Shown here piece by piece: positions 1-9,600 of a DNA stretch of 64,000 nt. Positions within the stretch are counted from its first letter, which is position 1. Every line of letters begins with the position of its first letter. The notes under the pieces are model-generated. The model did no database searches, had not been told where the DNA came from, and worked only from the letters and a program-made list of their open reading frames with translations. The position numbers and the translations under genes were made by a program. The DNA comes from Streptomyces sp. SN-593 (GTDB lineage Bacteria > Actinomycetota > Actinomycetes > Streptomycetales > Streptomycetaceae), in NCBI RefSeq assembly GCF_016756395.1, contig NZ_AP018365.1:8745501-8809500 (forward strand), read 5' to 3'.

Positions 1-2637
1 ACGGGAGTGGACGGCGCCGGCGGGCTCGGCGACGACGGCGGGTTGGGCGGACTGGGCGGGCTGACCCCCAACGCGCTGCTGTCCCGCAGCGCGACGCCGT
101 CGGCCTTCGACGGCGGTACGGGAGTGGACGGCGCCGGCGGGCTCGGCGACGACGCCGGGCTCGGCGGACTGGGCGGCCTGACCACCACCCCCTCGGCCTT
201 CGGCGGGGGCACCGGTCTGGACGGCACGGGCGACCTGCCCGAGTCCGACCTCGCCGAGGACCCGAGCACCTGGAAGGACGGGGCGACCGCCACCGACTTC
301 CCCGGCGACACCGGCATCGGCGGCACATCGGGCCTGGGAGCCGACAGCGGCCTCGGGGACGAGGCGGGTCTCGGCGGGCTCGGCGACCTCAAGAGCGTCT
401 CGCCGTCCGCCTTCCCGGGGTCCACCGCCACCGGCGGCTCGGTGCCCAACGCGAGCGACCTCGGACTGGAGTCCGACACGCCCGGCTTCAGCCCCTCCGC
501 CTTCCCCGGCTCCACCGGCCTGTCCGCCGCCGGCTCCGGCCTCACCGGCGGGACCGGTAGCGGAATGCCGTTGATGCCGGGGATGGGTGGGGGTGCGCAG
601 TCGGCGCAGGGTGGGTTGGATCGTAGCGATGCGTCGGGGTTGTTGGATCCGGAGGCGGAGCCGTGGGCGGGGGATGCGGATACGGCGGGGGAGGGGTTGT
701 TGCCGTCGGGTGGTGTGCCGGTGGGTGCGGATGGGGGGTTGGATCTGCCGGGGTTCGAGCCGTCGGAGTTCCCTGGTTCGTCGGAGTTGGGTGGTGAGGC
801 CGCGGGTGTGGGCGGTGTGGGGAGTGGGATGCCGTTGATGCCGGGGATGGGTGGGGGTGCGCAGTCGGCGCAGGGTGGGTTGGATCGTAGTGATGCGTCG
901 GGGTTGTTGGATCCGGAGGCGGAGCCGTGGGCGGGGGATGCGGATACGGCGGGGGAGGGGTTGTTGCCGTCGGGTGGTGTGCCGGTGGGTGCGGATGGGG
1001 GGTTGGATCTGCCGGGGTTCGAGCCGTCGGAGTTCCCTGGTTCGTCGGAGTTGGGTGGTGAGGCCGCGGGTGTGGGCGGTGTGGGGAGTGGGATGCCGTT
1101 GATGCCGGGGATGGGTGGGGGTGCGCAGTCGGCGCAGGGTGGGTTGGATCGTAGTGATGCGTCGGGGTTGTTGGATCCGGAGGCGGAGCCGTGGGCGGGG
1201 GATGCGGATACGGCGGGGGAGGGGTTGTTGCCGTCGGGTGGTGTGCCGGTGGGTGCGGATGGGGGGTTGGATCTGCCGGGGTTCGAGCCGTCGGAGTTCC
1301 CTGGTTCGTCGGAGTTGGGTGGTGAGGCCGCGGGTGTGGGCGGTGTGGGGAGTGGGATGCCGTTGATGCCGGGGATGGGTGGGGGTGCGCAGTCGGCGCA
1401 GGGTGGGTTGGACCGCAGCGATGCGTCCGGGTTGCTCGACCCGACGGCGGAGCCGTGGACCGGCGACGCCGACACGGCGGACGGCGACATCGAGGCGGCC
1501 GGGACCGTACCCGGTGGGCAGGGGCGGCTCGACCTGCCCGGCACCGGGGCGGAGGAGGAGACGGCGGCGGCCGCACCGGACGCGGAACCCGGCATGATGA
1601 TGCCGGGGACAGGCGGGGTGCCGGGCGGCGCAGCGGGCCGGGAGGACGGCGTGTCCTCCGACGCCTCCGGGCTGCTGGCCCCCAGCGCGGACCCGTGGAC
1701 GGACGAGGGCGCGCCGGACCCGGAAGCGGCGGGCACCGCCCTGTCCGCCCCCGGCACGGGCGCCCTGTCCGGGCTGACGACCGGCGCAGACGGCGGCACG
1801 GGAGCCGCTCCCGCACCGTCCGCGGCCGAAGGCGACGAGTCCGGTGGCACCGCGTCCGAGGGTTTCGCCGTGCCCGCGGCGGCCGAGGCGTCGGCCGTAC
1901 CGGCCGCGGCCCCGTTCCTGCCGATGGGCGGCTCGGGGGCTCCCGCGGGGACCGGCCGCGGGGACGACGACGACCGCGGCACGCTCGTGGAGCCGACCGG
2001 TGAGGCGTTCACCGAACCCGCGGCCCCCGAGGCACTGGCCGCCGACGCGCTCGCGGCGGGGATGACCGCCCCAGCAGCGCCGGGGACCCCGGAGCACGCC
2101 GGCGACCCGCAGTACGCCACGTACGACGGGCAGGGAGCCGCCGACCTCGGCGACCCGCTGGTCGTGCTCCGGCCGGCCGACGACGACCTGTCGGAGGAGG
2201 ACACCGCGGCGTGGGGCGTCGCGGGCGCGGCCTTCGTCCCGCTGCTGTGGGCCGGACGCCCGGAGGAGGAGCCGGAGGTGACCGCGCCCGGCTACGCCAC
2301 CGCCGACGAGGGCACTTGGGGCATGGCGCCCCCCGCTGCCCCGCGTGGCGCGGAGCCGCCCCAGGAGGGCGACGACGCGGACCAGCCGCTGGCCACCTGG
2401 CGCCCCCAACGGCCCGCCGCAGGCGGGGAGTCGACTCTCCTCCCGTCCGCCGACCAGCCGTTGTCCTGCGCCGCCGCCTCACCGGACGACGACTGGGACG
2501 AGGAGGAGCCCGAGGCGGCGCACGACGAGTCCGCCGAGGAGGAGCCCGCCACCCGCGGCATCGCCGACCTGCTGGTGCAGGAAGGCGACACCTGGGGGTC
2601 GCCGCCTGTCGCCGGCGGCCCGGACGGGGTGTACTGA
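1..2637 (+). CDS. Gly/Ala/Asp-rich repeat protein, 5' truncated, in a type VII secretion-like locus
   Basis: The frame is open from the first base, so the true start lies outside the window; the first internal start is GTG at 7. At least 878 residues are present. The protein is almost entirely low-complexity Gly/Ala/Asp/Pro with recurring motifs: an early GVDGAGGLGDD block, several PSAFPGST-like blocks, and an 88-residue unit present three times nearly perfectly with the start of a fourth. The C-terminal third is acidic and rich in Glu, Asp and Pro. No catalytic motif, signal peptide or membrane segment is visible. A YbaB-like gene follows after 56 bp and a WXG100-like gene after that. That context resembles actinomycete ESX-type loci, where an Ala/Gly-rich substrate or PPE-like protein precedes small secreted helical proteins. 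The function is not recognised; a role as a secreted or surface repeat protein is inference only. Confidence 0.7.
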   Translation, partial: TGVDGAGGLGDDGGLGGLGGLTPNALLSRSATPSAFDGGTGVDGAGGLGDDAGLGGLGGLTTTPSAFGGGTGLDGTGDLPESDLAEDPSTWKDGATATDFPGDTGIGGTSGLGADSGLGDEAGLGGLGDLKSVSPSAFPGSTATGGSVPNASDLGLESDTPGFSPSAFPGSTGLSAAGSGLTGGTGSGMPLMPGMGGGAQSAQGGLDRSDASGLLDPEAEPWAGDADTAGEGLLPSGGVPVGADGGLDLPGFEPSEFPGSSELGGEAAGVGGVGSGMPLMPGMGGGAQSAQGGLDRSDASGLLDPEAEPWAGDADTAGEGLLPSGGVPVGADGGLDLPGFEPSEFPGSSELGGEAAGVGGVGSGMPLMPGMGGGAQSAQGGLDRSDASGLLDPEAEPWAGDADTAGEGLLPSGGVPVGADGGLDLPGFEPSEFPGSSELGGEAAGVGGVGSGMPLMPGMGGGAQSAQGGLDRSDASGLLDPTAEPWTGDADTADGDIEAAGTVPGGQGRLDLPGTGAEEETAAAAPDAEPGMMMPGTGGVPGGAAGREDGVSSDASGLLAPSADPWTDEGAPDPEAAGTALSAPGTGALSGLTTGADGGTGAAPAPSAAEGDESGGTASEGFAVPAAAEASAVPAAAPFLPMGGSGAPAGTGRGDDDDRGTLVEPTGEAFTEPAAPEALAADALAAGMTAPAAPGTPEHAGDPQYATYDGQGAADLGDPLVVLRPADDDLSEEDTAAWGVAGAAFVPLLWAGRPEEEPEVTAPGYATADEGTWGMAPPAAPRGAEPPQEGDDADQPLATWRPQRPAAGGESTLLPSADQPLSCAAASPDDDWDEEEPEAAHDESAEEEPATRGIADLLVQEGDTWGSPPVAGGPDGVY
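565..1430 (+). repeat. 264-bp in-frame tandem repeats (3 near-identical copies plus a partial fourth)
   Basis: Copies begin at 565, 829 and 1093, each at ATGCCGTTGATGCCG, and a fourth begins at 1357. The first three span 264 bp each (88 codons). In the part I compared they differ only at one silent site (cgtagcgat in copy 1, cgtagtgat in copies 2 and 3). The fourth copy matches for about 60 bp and then diverges. Codons inside the repeats end almost only in G or T (ttg, ggt, gat, gcg), while the flanks prefer C-ending codons such as ctc, ggc and gac. Confidence 0.95.
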
Positions 2638-2693
2638 GTGGCCCCCGTGGCCCGGGACGGCGCGGCACGACGGCGACGCGAGGAGAGGAAGCG

Positions 2694-3131
2694 ATGAGCA
2701 CCCCGTACGACCAGGACATCGAAGGACTCCTGGAGCTGTACCGCAAGCAGCGCGAGGAGGCCGCCGAGACCCGGCGCCGGATCAACGAGGTCACCGGCAC
2801 GGCGACCGCGCCGCGCCAGACGGTCAAGGTGACCGTGGGCGCCCAGGGCGACGTGACGGCCATCGAGTTCCCGACCGGCGCCTACCACCGCATGGCGCCC
2901 AAGGAGTTGGCGGACGCGCTGCTGGCGACCATCCGCGAGGCGCGGGCGGAGGCCATGGAGAAGGTCGCCGAACTCACCTCCCTCGCGCTGCCGCCCGGCG
3001 TCACCGTGACCGACCTGCTGCGCGGCGAGGTCGATCCCAAGGCGATCCTGCCCGACGACCCGGCCATGCCGGACGAGGTGCGGGACTACATCGACAACGG
3101 CCGCCCGGAAGGGGCCGCCGGCCGCCCGTGA
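2694..3131 (+). CDS. YbaB/EbfC-family DNA-binding protein
   Basis: 145 residues. ATG at 2694 is preceded by a strong purine-rich site (gaggagaggaag). The N-terminal helix (about residues 5-35, rich in Glu, Arg and Lys) is followed by a short beta region with TVKVTVGAQGDVTAIEF (about residues 43-60). A second helix follows, with LADALLATIREARAEAMEKV. This helix-strand-helix plan is typical of YbaB/EbfC proteins, which bind DNA as dimers. In actinomycetes, members of this family are common beside WXG100 genes in ESX-type loci. The C-terminal tail, after about residue 100, is Pro/Asp-rich and less typical. A hairpin lies between this gene and the next one. Confidence 0.8.
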   Translation: MSTPYDQDIEGLLELYRKQREEAAETRRRINEVTGTATAPRQTVKVTVGAQGDVTAIEFPTGAYHRMAPKELADALLATIREARAEAMEKVAELTSLALPPGVTVTDLLRGEVDPKAILPDDPAMPDEVRDYIDNGRPEGAAGRP

Positions 3132-3154
3132 CCCCCTCGGTCCGACCCGCCCGC

Positions 3155-3177
3155 CCCCGGCGATCCCCTCGCCGGGG
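3155..3177 (+). terminator. GC hairpin between the ybaB-like and WXG100-like genes
   Basis: Arms CCCCGGCGA and TCGCCGGGG pair perfectly (9 bp) around a 5-nt loop. It sits 24 bp after the YbaB-like stop. There is no U-tract, so it may be a partial terminator or an mRNA-stabilising element. Confidence 0.45.
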
Positions 3178-3234
3178 CCCCACCCCCGTCCCCCCACCCA
3201 GGCTTCACCACCGCGTCCACCTCAGGGAGTTCCC

Positions 3235-3621
3235 ATGTCAGGCGAGTCGTTCTCGGTCGACACCGACGGTCTCCAGGCCCAGATGCCCTACATGCAGGAG
3301 CTGGCCCAGCGCTTCCTCGACGTGCACAGCTCGCTGGAGGCGAAGCTCGGTTCGCTCGGGGAGCCCTGGGGTGAGGACGCCACCGGGGAGGCGTTCCTGC
3401 GGCAGTACACCAAGCCCAAGGGGCAGATCCTGGAGGCGACGCTCGACGCGGGCGACGTCCTGCGCAGCACCGGCGACGGCCTGAAGACCATGGCCCGCGG
3501 CTACGAGAGCATCGAGTCGCAGAACTCCGACTCCGCCCGCAAGCTCGGCACCTCGCTCGAACCCGGCACGGTGCCCGAGACCGGCGACAACGGCAGCCGC
3601 CCGAGGTCAAGCCGCTCGTGA
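3235..3621 (+). CDS. WXG100-like small helical secretion protein
   Basis: 128 residues from ATG 3235, with AGGGAG seven bases upstream. Two amphipathic helices (about residues 12-37 and 55-85) flank a turn containing EPWGEDATGEAF, which matches the Trp-x-Gly hairpin of WXG100 (ESAT-6-like) proteins. A C-terminal YESI segment with a polar tail follows. The length is close to that of the family, with an extra disordered C-terminus of about 30 residues. WXG100 proteins are typically exported as helical dimers by type VII machines. The stop overlaps the start of the giant downstream gene by 4 bases, so the two are likely translationally coupled and may act as a secretion pair. Confidence 0.8.
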   Translation: MSGESFSVDTDGLQAQMPYMQELAQRFLDVHSSLEAKLGSLGEPWGEDATGEAFLRQYTKPKGQILEATLDAGDVLRSTGDGLKTMARGYESIESQNSDSARKLGTSLEPGTVPETGDNGSRPRSSRS

Positions 3622-6600
3622 GCGTCAACCTGCCCCCGGAACTCGCCTGGGTCGCCCGGCTCGCCGTCGGCCAGTCCTGGCCCAAGGGCGACGAGGACAA
3701 GATGCACAGCCTCGGCCTGGCCTGGGACGAGGCCGCGCAGGCGCTGGAGGCCATCAGCCAGGAGATAGCGCCCGCCACCAGGGGGGTGCTGCACAGCGTC
3801 GGCGGATCCGTGGCGGACGAGTTCGCGTCCTTCGTCAACCAACTCCAGTCCAACGTCCCGGACATGGCCAAGGCGTCGGGCGAACTCGGCAAGCTCGGCA
3901 GGAACACCGGGGTGCAGCTGGAGTACGCGAAGTACATGATCCTGGTGCAACTCGTGTGGCTGGCCGCCGAGATCGCCCAGATGTCGTTCTGGGCGCCGGA
4001 GGTCATCCCCGCGCTGATCACGTCCGTACGGCTGGTCGTGCGGATGCTGCTGCGCCGCCTGCTGACGTCGATCGCGACCGGCATCGGCATGATGGTCGGG
4101 ATGGACGCGGTCATCCAGGGCATCCAGATGCTCAAGGGCGACCGCACCTCCTGGAGCGTGCAGAACACGATCTCCGCCATCGAGAGCGGGGCGATCGGCG
4201 GCGCCATCGGCGGGCTCACCTTCGGCCTGGGCGACGCCTTCGTGCCGAAGTTCGCCGGTTCGCTGATCGGCCGGGGAATCCTGGGCGGGGCGTCTGGGGT
4301 CGCCAGCACCGCGGCCCTGAACGAGCTCTTCCACAGCGGGGAGCCGTCGGACCTGGGGTTCGGCGGCGCGGCCGGGGCGATCGGCGCGATGGCCGGCGGC
4401 GGCAAGCGGCGCGGCGGCGGTGGCGACGACACGAAGGTCGACGACTTCGACTTCCACCTGCCGAACACCATGGACCTGCCCGACCTGCACCGCCCCGACA
4501 AGCTGACGGGCGGCGACCTCGGCGGCAGCGGCGGCAGCGGGTTCGGCGGGAGCAACCACGACGCCACGCCCACGGGCGGCTCCGGCGGTACGACCGTACG
4601 GACGACCGGCGGCGACGACCACGGCTCCGAGGCGCCCGCGGACGTGCGCCCGCCGGCCACGTCCGGGGGCGGTCACGCACCCGCGGAGGAGACGGAAACC
4701 CACCAGCCGCCCGCGACGGCCCCCGTCACCACACACGTCGCCGCGCCGCCCACCGAGACCCGTACGAACGGGTCCACCGGGTCCACCGGTTCGAACGGTT
4801 CGACAGGTTCCGGCACGGCGGGCGGGCACGGCACCGAGCAGTCGAACGCGGCCACGGACGCGCGCGCCACGGACGCCCGCACCACGGACGCCCGCACCAC
4901 GGGCGGCACCGCTCCGCCCGCCACGCGTGACGGCGCCACCGGCGGCGACCGGACCGGCACGTTCACCTCGCAGAGCACCCCGCCCACCACGGTCACGCAC
5001 AGCCTGGCCGCCGGGGGCGGAACGGGAACGGCCGTGTCCGTCGCGCGTGACGGCGCCGGGACGCAGGACGGTGGGCTGCCCGGCTTCACCACGGCGTTCC
5101 CCGCCGCGTCCACCGACCACGCGCCCGCCGCCGCGAACACCACCACGGCGCCCCCGACACGTACGTCCACCGGCACCAACGGCACCCCTGGCAGCGCCGC
5201 CACCTCCGCGCCGCCCGAGAGCGTGCGCACGTTCACGCCGACGGAGCACGGGAGCGGGAGCCCGCACGTACCGGTGGAGTCCGCGGCCCCGGCGCCGCAC
5301 CAGGACGTGAACGTGTTCTCGCCGTCGCACCAGGGGAGCGGCGGCTCGCACGTGCCGGTGGAGTCGCCAGCCGCGGTGCCGCACCAGGAGGCCGCGACCG
5401 GCAACGCGCCGACCGGTGCCAGCGGCGATGACCTCCCCCATTCCGCGGCCGCTTCGGGGCCGCCGGTCGCAGTGACCCTGGACGGGGCGGCCGCGTCCAC
5501 CGGCGGCGGGCACGTGTCGGCACCGCCGGCGCACGGGGAGTCGTCGGGCGGCGTCGCGCCGCCGGTGCACGTGGAGCAGGCACAGACCTCCTCCGGTCCG
5601 GGCGGCACCGGAGGCGACACCGCCGGCACCGGGACGAGCCGGGGCACGGGTACGGGCCAGGGCACGGGAGGCCCCGCGCCGGTCCGGTCCGATCCGGGCC
5701 GGAGCGGCGCCACGCAGGGCGGGCCGTCCGAGGTCGCCCCCCGGGCACCGCGGGCCCCGGCCACCGTCGGAGGGCAGACCGGCGGCCCCGGAACCGGGCA
5801 CACGGGCGGCGCCACCCCGACCGACACGCAGAGCGGCACGCAGACGCCGCCCTCCCACCAGAGCCCGACCGTGATCGAGCAGCCCGGCGGAACCGGCAGC
5901 AGCCACCTCGACCTGCCCAGCCCGCCCACCGAGACCCCGGGTGCCTCCCTCGCCTCGGGCGGCACGGGCACCACCGGCGGCGGCACCCACACGTTCCCGG
6001 AGGTGCCGACGCACACCCCGGGCACGTCACCGGCGGCGCACACCGCACCGACCGAGCCGGCACCGACGGCCACCGGGCACAGCGGGACCGCCGCCGTCAC
6101 CGGCGGTGGCGGACACGACCTCCCCGACGTGCCCACGCACGCCCCCGGCAGCGCCCCGGCCGCCCCCGCACCGCACGTCCCCGGGGAGGGGCCCGCCACG
6201 GAGCCGGCGCCCGGCGGCGGCAGCCACGACGACCCGACCGGGAGCGGGCTCGGTGGCGGACACGACCTGCCCGACGTGCCCACGCACCCGATCGGGGACT
6301 CGGCGCACCCCCTCCACGACGCCCCCGACGCGCCGACCACCCCGCTCGTCTCGCCGATCGCCCGCGTCGATGCGCGGGTGGACGCGCTGGACCGCGCCGG
6401 GCGGGACGCGGGCATGTCACCGTCGGACCGACAGAACCACCGCCAGGCCGTCGACCAGGCGGTCCGTTCGGGGAACATGAGCGGGGCTACCCGCGGGCTC
6501 CAGGCGTTCCGCGACCACGTGGAGACGGCAGCGCTCAACCAGCGCTACGACGCCTTCCGGCAGCACGCCGACGGCGGGTTCGACTCCACCCGGGCGCCGC

Positions 6601-9600
6601 AGTCCGCGCGCGGCACCTGGGACGACCTGGTGAACGCCGTCGAGCAGGCCCGCCGAGGCGGTGACCCGGACCTGCTGGACAGCCACCTGGGCGAATACAC
6701 CGACTTCGTGGAGCAGCACGCACCGGCGGAGGCGCTCACCGGCCACGACGCCCCGCAGCCGTACCACCCGGACGTCGAGGACGTACGGCGCCGGCTCGCC
6801 ACCGCCACCGGGCCCGACGCGGACCGGCTGCGCACCCGGCTCGCTGACCTGCGACAGACCGCCGACCTCCAGGACCGGCTGCGCCGGTTGGGCAACGGCC
6901 CGAACGGGCCCGACCCGCAGGAGACTGCCCTGACCCGGGCCGTCGACCGGGCCGACACCCCGGACGCCGCCGCCCGGGCCCTCGCCGACCTCCAGGACCA
7001 CCGGGCCGACCAGGCACTCCAGCAGCGCATCGACCGCCTCAACTCCGACCACGCGCCCGAGCCGAGCGGCCGCGGCGGCCTCGACGACCTGGAGCAGCGC
7101 CTCGACGCGCTGCGCGGCGACACCGGCCCCGACGAGCAGGCACTGATCCAGCAGATCCGCGACGCCCCGACCCCCGACGAGGCCGCCGCCGCGCTGGATG
7201 CCCTCCACGACCACCGCGAGCAGCAGGAGACGCAGAACCTCCAGCAGCGTCTGGACCAGCTCCGCGACCCGGCCCCGGGCGCGCGGACAGCGGCCCCCAC
7301 CGGGACCGGCACCACCGGCGGGGCGGACACCACCACGGGCGGCGGCCGCGCGACGGACGGCCAGGACCGCGGCGGGCCCGGCGCCGTGCCCTCCGACGAC
7401 GAACTGCGGCAGCGACTCGACGCGTTGGACGACGACCCGGTCTCGCGGGACCTCCGCGCCCAGGCCTATGACGCGCACACCCCGGAAGACGCGCAACGCG
7501 CCCTCGACCAGCATGCCGCCCGGCAGGACCGGCTCGACCAGCAGCGCCAGGACCGGATCGACCGCCTGCGCCAGGACCTCGACGGTGCCGAGCAGCAGCA
7601 CACCCGGGACCTCCTGTCGGGGAACCAGGAGGCCGCCGCCCGCTCCGGGCAGGACGTCGCCGACCTGCGCGACCGGCTCGACAGCGCGCTGCCGTACGAC
7701 CAGCGCGCCTCGGACCTCGGCCGGGAACTCGGCCAGGGCATCGGCGGGCAGCAGGACCCTGGACACCTGGGCCGGATCAGCGGCGGCCCGCAACCGGCCG
7801 TCGACCACCACGAGCCGGCCGTCGACGACCACGGGCCGGCCCTTGGCGACCACGGGTCGGGCGCCGACCACGAACCGGTCACGACCGGCGGCACCCCGCC
7901 CGCGCGGCAGCGTCTCCAGCCCCTGCTCGACCAGCCGGCGTCCTCCTCGCACGGTGACACACCGGGCTCCGGGACGGACCGCGTACCGGGGCGGGGCACG
8001 AGCGGCGGAACGAACGGCGCCGCCACCCGCGTCGACCCGGTCCGCCAGCAGCCGGCGTCCCACCCCGGATCGGAGCAGGCACCGCTCCAGGAGCGTCCGG
8101 CGCCGTCCGAGCAGCAGGCCCCCGGCGCCGGTTCGCAGGCCGTGCCCCACCCGTCCGACACCCCCGTGCCGGACACCAGGGGACTCGACGACCTGCCGCA
8201 CGGCCCGGGTACCGAGGACACCTCCACCTCTCTCGCGCACGGGTCGGGGGACGGCACCGGCACCGACCACACGGCCCCGGCGACCGACCACGGCGGCACG
8301 TCCGGCGACCACGGCAGTACGTCCACGCCGCCGCCGGTGGTCCGGCCGCCGGCCCAGCTCAACCACGCGCCGAGGTTCGTGCTGCACTCGTCGTTCGACC
8401 AGCGGCGGTTCGAGTCCGGCGGGCAGAGGTACACCGACCTCACCGTCAAGGTCGCCATCCGCCCGGGCGACACGGGCGCGGACGACGTGGCCGACACGCA
8501 GGACCGGGTGCTGCAAGGCGTGCAGACGTACCTCAACGACCCCGGCTACCGGATGCCGGACGGCGACATCCTGCACGTGACGGTCGAGCACGTGCCGCCG
8601 GGCGCGCAGGCCCACCTGACGGTCGACCTGACACACGGCGACGGCAGCACGCCCATGGACCAGCGCACCTGGAGCACCGGCGCGCCGCCGATCGCGTACG
8701 CGCATGAGATCGGCCACCAGATCGGCCTGCGGGACGAGTACCACGACACCGAAGACCCCGGGGACGCCGGTGTCACCGGCGGGTTGATGGGCAACTACCA
8801 CGTGCCGTCCGAGGACGGGCTGCCGCCGGGCGGCCTGGGCAGCCGGCACCTGTCGCTCCTCGGCGCCCTCACCGGCGGCCACGGCGACGCGCCGCACCCG
8901 CAGACCGGTACGGCGACGGGCGCCGGCCCGCACACCGACGCGCACAACGACCCCGCCTGGCAGGCCGCGCGCGCCCAGGCCACCGCGGTGCCCCGCAACC
9001 ACACCCACGTGGACCCGGTCACCGACCCCTACGCCGAGACCTCCACCACGTCGTCCGAGCCCCCGGAGGACACCCCGGTCACCGTGACGGACCAGCACCC
9101 GCCGACGGTCACGGTCACCCCGCCGTCGGACCACCCGCCCGCCGTCACCCACGAGGAACCGTCCGACGACACGGCCCCCCTCGGGACGTCGGGCGGCGAC
9201 CACACGCCCCTGGTCGAGGAGCACGCGCCCCCGGTCGACGACCACACCACGCCGATCGAGCACCCCACGGTGCCGTCCGACGACCACACCGCTCCGGTGG
9301 ACGACCACACCACGACGGCGATCGGCCACGACGACACGGCGATCGGCCACGACGACACCGTGGCCGAGCATCACGACACGACGACGACCGAGCACACGAC
9401 CACAGAGCACACGACGCCGGTGGACGACCACGGCACGACGGACCACGACGACACGATTACCGATCACGAGCACACGACCACGGACCACGGCGACACCACC
9501 ACCGATCACGGCCGTCCCACGACCGACGACGTGCCGGTGGTCACCGACGGGACCGACGACGGGACCGTGCCGGGGACGAGGACCACCGGGCGTCCCGAGG

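Noticed and set aside
565..1430. CRISPR or minisatellite interpretation of the 264-bp repeats
   Set aside because: Repeats are long, contiguous, without spacers, in frame and inside a coding sequence.
542..1816. Long - strand open frame of Pro/His/Thr-rich residues opposite the 264-bp repeats
   Set aside because: It is the mirror of the repeat-rich + strand gene; composition is abnormal and no ribosome site exists.
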